A stretch of DNA of 64,000 nucleotides from Argonema galeatum A003/A1 (GTDB taxonomy: Bacteria; Cyanobacteriota; Cyanobacteriia; Cyanobacteriales; Aerosakkonemataceae): assembly GCF_023333595.1 (NCBI RefSeq), contig NZ_JAIQZM010000014.1, positions 92,222-156,221 on the forward strand, given 5' to 3'. Position numbers and translations under genes: made by a program. Below, one piece after another: positions 26,072-33,382 of this stretch (its first letter is position 1; every line of letters starts with the position of its first letter). The notes under the pieces are model-generated. The model saw only the letters and a list, made by a program, of their open reading frames with translations, was not told the origin of the DNA and did no database searches.

Positions 26072-26704
26072 TTATTTGCTAGTCGTCAACTGACCCAGGC
26101 GCTTTAATACACTCAGTACACCATACACATCATTCCCAGGATTAAAAATATAGAACATTTTAGACATGGCGTACTGCGGAGTCTGTTGTTTTACCAATTT
26201 GATAAACATGAAACTACCGCCATTTGTTAGCAACCCAAAGGTAAATTTATCTGAATCGGGATTTGCCAACATATAAGCTAGTAGCTGCGCTCTTCCTACT
26301 TCTAGAGAGAAAGCCGCCTGCTTGGACTCGATGACCGTTACCCAAAGTTGTTCAAATAAAGCCAGTACATCAATCTGTCCTTTGTACATTACTCCTTCAT
26401 CCTCTGCTGAAATCTCCACAGATTTTTCGGAAGTTATGTGAAATGGAGATAGATAAAAATCTGCTAAATCTAACAGTGGAGATAGGACTACCATTTTGAC
26501 AGTATTTTCGAGCATGGGAGGGTACTCAAGTAGATTGGAATAACTCTCCTTAACTCGATCGAGTCGCTGCTTTTCTAAATCGGTGATTTCTGGCAAGTTA
26601 TCCTGCCACTCCCGAAAAAATTGATCGTCCTCAACTAGCTGGACTCCAAATCTTGCTCTTAAGTCACGCAGGGTGACGTTTTTAGCTCGCAGTGTTTGAA
26701 CCAT
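26072..26704 (-). CDS. PD-(D/E)XK-like protein embedded in the NRPS operon
   Basis: 210 residues. The motif KGQIDVLALF followed by WVTVIESKQAAFS supplies the acidic and E-x-K residues of a restriction-endonuclease-like fold; AQLLAYMLAN and FTFGLLTNGGSFMFIKL continue it, as in many cyanobacterial proteins annotated as restriction-type nucleases. It starts 3 bases after the stop of NRPS 26708 and ends 135 bases before the chosen start of NRPS 20921 on the same strand, so it appears co-transcribed with biosynthetic genes. No biosynthetic role is evident; it may be an insertion or a resident self-protection or regulatory gene. Confidence 0.72.
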   Translation of the reverse strand: MVQTLRAKNVTLRDLRARFGVQLVEDDQFFREWQDNLPEITDLEKQRLDRVKESYSNLLEYPPMLENTVKMVVLSPLLDLADFYLSPFHITSEKSVEISAEDEGVMYKGQIDVLALFEQLWVTVIESKQAAFSLEVGRAQLLAYMLANPDSDKFTFGLLTNGGSFMFIKLVKQQTPQYAMSKMFYIFNPGNDVYGVLSVLKRLGQLTTSK

Positions 26705-26707
26705 AAT

Positions 26708-29700
26708 TTAGAATTCCACCTCTTCTCGCGTATTTATTGTAGTTGTAGTGCTATCCAGACCTTTCGCTGCCCAAGACATTGTTTCAATATACCTCGCCAA
26801 ACTAGCCACAGTCGGTGCCTCAAACAAGTTGCGTACAGGCAACTCTATTTGGAAGGCGTCGCGTATGCGGGAAGTTAGCTGAGTCGCTAGCAAGGAATGA
26901 CCGCCCAATTCAAAGAAGTTGTCGTGGACACCTATCTGCTGCCTACCCAAAATCTTACTCCAAATTTCTACTAGCACCTCTTCGACAGAAGTCCGAGGTG
27001 CGACATAATTTTCTTCGATCTCAATACTCAGCGTATCTATCGCAGGTAAGGCACGGCGATCGACTTTACCATTGGGCGTCAGCGGTAGGGACTCCAGCAC
27101 CACATACGCTGAAGGCATCATGTATTCTGGTAACTTTTCTTTCAGAAATTGGCGTAGGTCAATCGATTTTGGATTTCGGATTTCGGATTTTGGATTAATT
27201 AGTTTGTTTTCAGGAACAATATAAGCCACCAAATACTTATCACCAGGGATGTCTTCCCTAACGATCGCCACCGCATCTCTCACTGCTGGATGTTGATTTA
27301 GCACCGCTTCAATCTCTCCCAATTCGATGCGAAAGCCGCGAATTTTTACTTGTTCGTCGAAGCGACCTAAAAACTCAATATTGCCGTCTGCTAAATAGCG
27401 AGCTAAATCACCTGTTTTATAAAGACGGACTCCTTGGAGAAACCCGGTTTTTTGGAGAAAGCGGGTTTCTGGTAACGAAATGAAGCGATCGGCAGTTAAA
27501 TCAGAGCAATTGAGATATTCTCGCGCCAGTCCATCACCGCCGATGTATAACTCGCCTGTCGCGCCGATAGGTACTGGCTGTAAATGGGAATCTAGGAGAT
27601 AAATCTGCGTGTTTGTAATGGGGCGACCAATGGGTATAGATGTGGCTGATTCTGGTACGTCTTGCACGCAGTAATAAGAAGAAAATGTTGTATTTTCTGT
27701 AGGGCCATAAACATGAATTAATTGCTTTGGCGAACCATTTTTGATAACTTTTTTAACCCACCTGGGATCGACAGCTTCGCCTCCGAATAGCAAGTATCTT
27801 AACGAAACGAAAGCTTGCGGAACATCTCTGGCGATCTGTTGGAATAAGGCGGTGGTCAAAAATAGGACGCTGATGCCTTTTTGGCGGAGTTGTAATGCCA
27901 AATCGTGAGGCGAGAGCGTGACATCTCTACTAATTCCAACGAGTTGAGCGCCGTTAAGCAATGCTCCCCAAATCTCGAATGTTGCTGCATCGAAGGAAGT
28001 GTTGGAAACTTGGGCAATTTTATCATAAGATGCTAATTTTATATAATTTGTGTTGCACACTAACCGATTTACAGCTTTATGAGTTACAGCAACTCCCTTG
28101 GGTTTTCCTGTAGAGCCAGAGGTGTAGATTACATATGCTAGGTTGTCGCTTGTGACGGCGGCGTTCGGCGTTTCTTTGCTTTCTCGATCGATAATTTCGC
28201 AGTCTTTATCCAAGTTAACTAAGGAGTGCGAAAAGTTGTCAAAATGCTCTGCTAATTTCTCTTGGGTTAGCAACACTTTAACTTGTGCATTTTCCAGCAT
28301 GAAATTTATGCGATCGCACGGATAGCTAGGGTCTAATGGCACATAAGCTCCTCCCGCTTTCAAGATACCCAGCAACCCCACAATCATTTCGACAGAAGGC
28401 TCGACGCAAATGCCAACTAAAACTTCCGCACCAACTCCCAAGTTTTGTAAGTAATGCGCTAATTGATTGCTGCGAATATTTAACTCCCGGTAGGTAGTTT
28501 CCTTGTGTTCAAATACAACTGCTATATTATCGTAATTCTGCTTTACCTGTTCTTCAAATAACTGATGTATACATTTAGATTGAGGATAATCAGCCTGGGT
28601 ATCGTTCCATTCAATTAACACCTGATGCAACTCGGCTTCGCTCAACAACGGTAAATTTGCGATTTTTTGTTCTGGATTTCCAACAATACCTTCTAGCAGT
28701 GTTTTAAAATGTCCCAACATCCCGGCAATAGTGGCTTTATCAAATAGATCCGTGTTGTAAACCACTACGCCTCTAATACCCTCAGAATCCTGCCATTCTC
28801 CTCCCCATAGGCTTCGGAAATCCTCCGAACACTTCCACAAGTGCAACTCCAGATCGAAGCGCGTTGTTTTAAAGTCAATATTCATGAAGCTAGGCACTAA
28901 TCCAGGCAATTCTAGCGCCGACATTGGCGCATTCTCGAAACCAAAAACCACTTGGAATAGCGGATGTCGATTTAAATTTCTTTCGGGATGCAATTCCTCA
29001 ACTAGCTTTTCAAAAGGCAAATCTTGGTGGCTGTATGCGCCTAACGTTACTTCTCTTACTCTGCCGAGCAGTTCTCGAAAAGTTGGGTTTCCAGATAAGT
29101 TGGTGCGTAGTACCAAACTATTGACAAAAAAACCAATTAATCCTTCAATTTCGCTCATATTTCGGTTGGCAATTGGCGAACCTACCGCTATATCTTCCTG
29201 ATTGGTGTAGCGGTAAAGCAATGTCTGAAATGCTGCTAGTAGGGTCATGAATAAGGTGACACTTTCTTGTTGGGAAAGAGTTTCTAAAGCATCGCTTAAC
29301 TTTTTCGGTAACTCTAAAAATTCTGTCGTTCCTCGATAGCTTTGTATAGCAGGTTTCGATTTGTCGGTAAGCAGATTTAGCGTGGAAATACCGTTTAATT
29401 GCTGCCGCCAGTAAGTTAATTGGGTTTCCAATATTTGCCCTGGTAACCATTCGCGTTGCCAGTGGGAAAAGTCCGCGTATTGGAGAGGTAATTCTTGCAG
29501 AGGAGAAGGCTGTTTTTGTGCAAAAGCTGTGTAGATTGTCCCCAGTTCTCGAATTAGCACCCCTATAGACCAATCATCGCAGATAATATGGTGCATATTC
29601 AGCAATAAAATATGTTCTGTCTCTTCCAGCTTAAGTACCATCACTCGCAGTAATGGCCCACTGGACAAATCGAAAGGTCGATCGCATTCTCCGGTGACGA

Positions 29701-30067
29701 TGCGCTTTGCTTCAGCCTCCCGTTCATCTTTTGTCAACTGCCGCAAGTCTAATATAGGTAGAGATATGTTTAAAGTGGGAGCAATTACCTGCACGGGTTG
29801 CCCCTCTGCGATCGCAAATCTGGTACGCAAGGCTTCGTGGCGGCGTACAATTTCATTGAAAGTTCGTTCTAAGGCGGTTATATTGAGCGAACCTGTCAAG
29901 CGAATTGCTGTCGGTACGTTATAAAAGGTATTGCCCGGAACCAACCGATCGATAAACCACAATCGCTGCTGGGCAAAAGATGCAGGAAAAATGAATACAT
30001 CCTCTTCTTGAGGAAGATTGACTTTTTCTTCAGTATCTGTAATTGAATCGTCATAAAAATCTGGCAT
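26708..30067 (-). CDS. NRPS initiating module: C-A-PCP
   Basis: 1119 residues. Condensation domain ~28-465 with SFAQQRLWFIDRL, but its C3 motif reads HHIICDDWS, so the usual Gly after Asp is Asp. Adenylation ~490-1010 (YTSGSTGKPKG; SFDAATFE; GELYIGGDG; LYKTGDLARY; NGKVDRRALP). Carrier Ser1058 in GGHSLLA. Hand-read code D-A-F-F-L-G-V-T-F-K fits a branched aliphatic residue (Ile or Val). It is the first gene of the NRPS operon, only 41 bases from the divergent PPTase, and no loading module precedes it. The C domain may therefore add an acyl group or be silent. Linkers contain the AGAAACCCGG repeat and NPKSEIRNPKSI, also repeat-derived. Confidence 0.92.
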   Translation of the reverse strand: MPDFYDDSITDTEEKVNLPQEEDVFIFPASFAQQRLWFIDRLVPGNTFYNVPTAIRLTGSLNITALERTFNEIVRRHEALRTRFAIAEGQPVQVIAPTLNISLPILDLRQLTKDEREAEAKRIVTGECDRPFDLSSGPLLRVMVLKLEETEHILLLNMHHIICDDWSIGVLIRELGTIYTAFAQKQPSPLQELPLQYADFSHWQREWLPGQILETQLTYWRQQLNGISTLNLLTDKSKPAIQSYRGTTEFLELPKKLSDALETLSQQESVTLFMTLLAAFQTLLYRYTNQEDIAVGSPIANRNMSEIEGLIGFFVNSLVLRTNLSGNPTFRELLGRVREVTLGAYSHQDLPFEKLVEELHPERNLNRHPLFQVVFGFENAPMSALELPGLVPSFMNIDFKTTRFDLELHLWKCSEDFRSLWGGEWQDSEGIRGVVVYNTDLFDKATIAGMLGHFKTLLEGIVGNPEQKIANLPLLSEAELHQVLIEWNDTQADYPQSKCIHQLFEEQVKQNYDNIAVVFEHKETTYRELNIRSNQLAHYLQNLGVGAEVLVGICVEPSVEMIVGLLGILKAGGAYVPLDPSYPCDRINFMLENAQVKVLLTQEKLAEHFDNFSHSLVNLDKDCEIIDRESKETPNAAVTSDNLAYVIYTSGSTGKPKGVAVTHKAVNRLVCNTNYIKLASYDKIAQVSNTSFDAATFEIWGALLNGAQLVGISRDVTLSPHDLALQLRQKGISVLFLTTALFQQIARDVPQAFVSLRYLLFGGEAVDPRWVKKVIKNGSPKQLIHVYGPTENTTFSSYYCVQDVPESATSIPIGRPITNTQIYLLDSHLQPVPIGATGELYIGGDGLAREYLNCSDLTADRFISLPETRFLQKTGFLQGVRLYKTGDLARYLADGNIEFLGRFDEQVKIRGFRIELGEIEAVLNQHPAVRDAVAIVREDIPGDKYLVAYIVPENKLINPKSEIRNPKSIDLRQFLKEKLPEYMMPSAYVVLESLPLTPNGKVDRRALPAIDTLSIEIEENYVAPRTSVEEVLVEIWSKILGRQQIGVHDNFFELGGHSLLATQLTSRIRDAFQIELPVRNLFEAPTVASLARYIETMSWAAKGLDSTTTTINTREEVEF
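27437..27470. repeat. AGAAACCCGG-type repeat in third NRPS A domain
   Basis: GAGAAACCCGGTTTTTT and GAGAAAGCGGGTTTCT in frame just before RLYKTGDL, the same site as in the other two NRPS genes. Copies are more diverged here. Confidence 0.8.
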
Positions 30068-30108
30068 AATTTCGCTTTTGTTTCTCCGATCTTAAAGGAT
30101 AGCTACTG

Positions 30109-30861
30109 ATGACAGTTTCTGGTTGTATCTGGGATGCTCCACCAGCAGATTTTACATTGTCGAGTAATGATATTCATATCTGGTCTGCTTGTATTGACTT
30201 ACCCAGTCTACGGGTTCAGCAGCTAGCACAAATCCTCTCTGAGGATGAGCTAAAGAGGGCCGAGAGATTTTACTTTGAGCAGCATAGAAACCGTTTCATA
30301 GCTCGTCGTGGAATTCTCAGAACGATTTTGAGTCGCTATTTGGATAGATCGCCAAATGAGTTGGAATTTAATTATGGTTCTCGCGGCAAACCTGCACTGG
30401 CGGAAACCTGCGGTGGGGATAGACTGCGGTTTAATTTATCTGACTCTCATGGATTTGCTCTATATGCGGTGACGTGCGATCGCAATCTCGGTATCGACAT
30501 CGAACAAATCCGTCCCATTGACGATGCCGAACAAATTGCCAAACGTTTCTTTTCCTCCCAAGAATATGGTGTACTGCGCGACCTCGATCGCAGTCAACAA
30601 CAAGCAGCATTTTATAATTGCTGGACTCGCAAAGAAGCTTATGTGAAAGCAATTGGAGATGGATTAAGTTTACCCCTGGATGGATTTGATGTTTCCTTAT
30701 CTCCAGGAGAACCAGCTAAGCTACTTAGTATCAAAAGCGATACCGAATCAGCTGCTAATTGGTTGCTTCAAGATTTTACCCCTGTGACTGGCTATGTCGC
30801 TGCTCTTGCCGTAGAAGGTTTTGGTTTTAATATCAGCTGCTGGCAGTGGCTGGAGGAGTGA
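30109..30861 (+). CDS. Sfp-type 4'-phosphopantetheinyl transferase
   Basis: 250 residues, full length for the Sfp/HetI group. It transfers phosphopantetheine from CoA to carrier-domain serines such as Ser1053, Ser1598 and Ser1058 of the neighbouring NRPS. Signatures: RFIARRGILRTILSRYL, the Mg-binding GIDIEQI, and FYNCWTRKEAYVKAIGDGL (the WxxKEA motif). AAAGGA precedes the ATG. It is divergent from the NRPS operon across 41 bases, so the promoters must overlap each other or coding sequence. Confidence 0.93.
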   Translation: MTVSGCIWDAPPADFTLSSNDIHIWSACIDLPSLRVQQLAQILSEDELKRAERFYFEQHRNRFIARRGILRTILSRYLDRSPNELEFNYGSRGKPALAETCGGDRLRFNLSDSHGFALYAVTCDRNLGIDIEQIRPIDDAEQIAKRFFSSQEYGVLRDLDRSQQQAAFYNCWTRKEAYVKAIGDGLSLPLDGFDVSLSPGEPAKLLSIKSDTESAANWLLQDFTPVTGYVAALAVEGFGFNISCWQWLEE

Positions 30862-30870
30862 AAATCGGCT

Positions 30871-30963
30871 CTTCCGTATTTACTATGTTTTTGTTCAGTT
30901 AAGAACATTTTTATTGATTTTCTCATCTGCTCCTCTGCTCAAATAGCATAGTAAGTACGGAAG
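30871..30963. repeat. Dispersed palindromic element
   Basis: Arms CTTCCGTATTTACTATG and CATAGTAAGTACGGAAG (one mismatch) enclose an interior with TTTTTGTTCAG...AACATTTTTATTG and CTCCTCTGCTC. A similar interior is found near 61240-61320. It follows the PPTase gene and could also act as a terminator. Confidence 0.75.
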
Positions 30964-31127
30964 ACCTATTTTTGTGGGTGCAGTTACGTTTTTTTTGTTC
31001 ATGTGGAGTCATTAGTATTTTAAATCATAAAAATCATAGCTTTTATAAAAAAAAGTTAAAGAAATTACAAGTTACTGAGGGCGTCTATGGTAAAGTAACT
31101 CCTGTAAACGAGCAACTAAAAAAAACC

Positions 31128-31991
31128 ATGACCAAATCCAGCATAAAGCTACCCAGCGGTGAACTTACCGTTTTCGCAAAAGAGGAAAAAAACCTTCCTA
31201 GCTTGACCAACCAATCTGACAAAACGATAACATTGAAAATTCAAGCTGAGGGAAAGTGGAGTTACGGAGGTAAAGACGCATTCGCCAGTCAAGTGGATGG
31301 CGATGGCAATACGGCGCAGACCGGACGAAATCCATATATGCGTTTCCCAGACGTAACGCCAGCGGCACTGGTGGCGGTAATTGATGGCAAACCTGTGGGA
31401 AGCGGCAAGGAACATACGATCGAGATCCCACCAGGCAAGACTGTATCGTTTATAAACAATGACCAACCGGGTGTGTACGGTGACAACAGTGGCAGTCTCA
31501 CGATTAAGTGGTCTATTGCCAGCATCAAGAACGGTAACGGTTCTACTTCAACTAAAGAAGAATCTATTGTCTCTGGCCCTGACAATAAAACCTTTCCCCT
31601 ACCTAGCGGCGAACTTATTGTTTTCGCAACTGAAGAAGAAAACCTTCCCAGCTTGATTAACGAATCGGACAAAAAAATAACATTAAAAATTCAAGCTGAG
31701 GGAACGTGGAACTACGGGTGGAGCGACAACAACGCCCCGATCGCTAACATGGTAGATGCCAATGGCAATCCGGCGAATACGGGGCGAGAACCATATATGC
31801 GTTTCCAAGGCATAACGCCAGCAGCACTGGTGGCGGTAAAAGACGATCGAGCTGTTGCTAACGGCAAGGAACAGACAGTTGAACTCAATCCTGGCGAAAC
31901 CGTATCGTTCATCAACAATGACCAACAATACATATACTTTGACAACAGTGGCAGTCAAACCGTTAAGTGGTCAATTTTGAGCGTCAATTAA
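31128..31991 (+). CDS. Tandem LecA/PA-IL-like lectin
   Basis: 287 residues from ATG at 31128 (MTKSSIKLPSGELTV); the frame extends upstream but that part looks random. Two ~110-residue repeats each begin LPSGEL, contain ITLKIQAEG.W.YG, YMRF...TPAALVAV, and end in a motif such as INNDQPGVYGDNSGSLTIKW. This last motif mirrors the Ca2+- and galactose-binding loop of Pseudomonas LecA (ND.PGTYGNNSGSF), with the Asp and Asn ligands kept in repeat 1; repeat 2 (NNDQQYIYFDNSG) is more diverged. No signal peptide, as in LecA itself. Sugar binding is inferred. Position after the NRPS/PPTase genes gives no further clue. Confidence 0.75.
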   Translation: MTKSSIKLPSGELTVFAKEEKNLPSLTNQSDKTITLKIQAEGKWSYGGKDAFASQVDGDGNTAQTGRNPYMRFPDVTPAALVAVIDGKPVGSGKEHTIEIPPGKTVSFINNDQPGVYGDNSGSLTIKWSIASIKNGNGSTSTKEESIVSGPDNKTFPLPSGELIVFATEEENLPSLINESDKKITLKIQAEGTWNYGWSDNNAPIANMVDANGNPANTGREPYMRFQGITPAALVAVKDDRAVANGKEQTVELNPGETVSFINNDQQYIYFDNSGSQTVKWSILSVN

Positions 31992-32081
31992 TCGGATAGC
32001 TTACCCCACCCCCTCACCCCCTCCCCGCAACAGGGAGGGGGAAAATTTAGAGGCTCTTCCAGCACTCCCACACCCCACACC

Positions 32082-32309
32082 CTAAGCAACTTGAGAAATA
32101 GTAACTAGCGGTTTAGGTTGAGGTAAAGGTTTACCGTCTTGTTGATATTCTTCAACGAGTAATTCCAAAACTTCTTGAGCGTTGCTTAAAGCTTCTTGAT
32201 ATGTATCTCCGTGAGTGTGAAATTGTTGAGTAGGAAACTCTGGTAAATGGACTAAATAACATCCATCTTCTTCACTCCATTGGATCACAATAGTATAAGG
32301 TAATTTCAT
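32082..32309 (-). CDS. hicB: HicB-type antitoxin
   Basis: 75 residues. YTIVIQWSEEDGCYLVHLPEFP is the standard HicB partial RNase H-like fold opening, followed by TYQEALSNAQEVLELLVEEY. It would bind and neutralise HicA. It overlaps the hicA stop by 4 bases (32306-32309). No C-terminal DNA-binding domain is visible, so autoregulation would need another factor or the complex. Confidence 0.88.
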   Translation of the reverse strand: MKLPYTIVIQWSEEDGCYLVHLPEFPTQQFHTHGDTYQEALSNAQEVLELLVEEYQQDGKPLPQPKPLVTISQVA

Positions 32310-32530
32310 TCTTCTGACTCCTTTTCTTGAATTTTTTGTAATTTAGCTAATTTTTGATTAACTTCTTTTTCTAAATATGCTTTAGCATCATCCCCATCTT
32401 TACCTGAAATGGTGATCGGATCGCCTGGTAATAAAGTATGATACCAACGACTATGACTTCCTTTGGCTGAACGATAGACAAAACCTGCTTTTAAAAGTAA
32501 ACTTTTGAGATCTCTAATTTTTTTAGGCAT
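32306..32530 (-). CDS. hicA: HicA-type mRNA interferase toxin
   Basis: About 74 residues from the ATG at 32530; an upstream TTG is in frame. KIRDLKSLLLKAGFVYRSAKGSHSRWYH carries the double-stranded-RNA-binding-like fold with the catalytic His in GSHSRW, and ITISGKDGDDAKAYLEK completes it. HicA cleaves mRNA independently of the ribosome in known cases. Toxin-first order with a 4-base overlap to hicB is the classical arrangement. Confidence 0.88.
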   Translation of the reverse strand: MPKKIRDLKSLLLKAGFVYRSAKGSHSRWYHTLLPGDPITISGKDGDDAKAYLEKEVNQKLAKLQKIQEKESEE

Positions 32531-32780
32531 AGTCAAAGAAGATATTGTTCATCTGTTTGGTTGCCTTCAATTTCCAGAAGAGTTGGGTATTGATTATTTT
32601 AGCAGATTTATTAGCGATCGCACTCCCAAACTCGCACATATCCAAAGTGCGATCGCATTTTCTCTTTTGCCGAGACTTGACTTCGATCCGAATACTCGTA
32701 TATCATTAATATAACTGTAGTTACAAATATTAAACGACCATTACTGCTATCTATCTAACTTAACCATTGACTATTACCTA

Positions 32781-33047
32781 ATGCTAGGCAAAAACATAGA
32801 AAACTTCAAGTGCAACCTCATGTCACCTTTACAAACAAAAGAAAAAGGTATTCCGAATAAGCGAAAGAAAAAAGCTTTCTGCACTTCCTTAAAACGCAGG
32901 CACAAAACTTTAAATTATAAGAGAAACGTTCCTGTAACTTATGAGGATGAGTCTCTGGCGCTGTCCGAACGCGATAGTCGATTTTTCATATCTGTGATGG
33001 AAAATCTGCCTGCACCTTCAGAAGCGTTCCTCTCAATTTTTGAATAG
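32781..33047 (+). CDS. Small basic protein with a TacA/DUF1778-like C-terminus
   Basis: 88 residues. The N-terminal ~50 are very basic and unrecognised. The last ~30, SLALSERDSRFFISVMENL followed by PAPSEAFLSIF, match the C-terminal tail of DUF1778 (TacA) antitoxins, which wraps around a GNAT toxin; the ribbon-helix-helix normally found upstream is missing. It overlaps the Ntox50 frame by 8 bases. It may be a remnant or a re-used neutralising tail. Confidence 0.45.
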   Translation: MLGKNIENFKCNLMSPLQTKEKGIPNKRKKKAFCTSLKRRHKTLNYKRNVPVTYEDESLALSERDSRFFISVMENLPAPSEAFLSIFE

Positions 33048-33378
33048 TGTATCTAGTAGGTCTGGCACAGAAGTGACTCACGGAAGACTAAATATTGATT
33101 TTGCTAAGCAGGGTAAGCATATCCCCGGTCATCCAAATTATATCCCTGGTAAAAGCATATTAACCCATCCAGATCCGCAAGAGCTCATCAATCGTTTTGC
33201 GGGAACGGGACAACCTCTCAAAGGTACTTTTGGACAACCAGGATTTAAAGAGCGTGTGGATTTTGGCGAAATTATTGGAGAGTACATCGATCCTAGTGCC
33301 GGAGTTGCTACACTAACATCAAAGGGAATCTTGCACTATTCCCAAGCAGGAGTTCACATCGTTCCAGCGAGGCCGTGA
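33040..33378 (+). CDS. Orphan polymorphic toxin domain (Ntox50-like)
   Basis: 112 residues, start uncertain (TTG at 33040, GTG at 33073). The sequence KQGKHIPGHPNYIPGKS, ELINRFAGTG, and the C-terminal LHYSQAGVHIVPARP match Bacterial toxin 50 (Ntox50), a predicted RNase tip domain normally found at the C-terminus of phage MuF or secreted polymorphic toxins. Here it stands alone without delivery domains, as in a displaced toxin cassette. The next gene begins 4 bases later with an immunity-like domain. Confidence 0.75.
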   Translation: MNSVSSRSGTEVTHGRLNIDFAKQGKHIPGHPNYIPGKSILTHPDPQELINRFAGTGQPLKGTFGQPGFKERVDFGEIIGEYIDPSAGVATLTSKGILHYSQAGVHIVPARP

Positions 33379-33382
33379 AATT

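Noticed and set aside
30972..31127. N-terminal extension of the lectin frame
   Set aside because: Upstream residues are Cys/Lys-rich and unlike the domain; the ATG at 31128 starts exactly at the first repeat, and the upstream DNA adjoins a dispersed palindrome.
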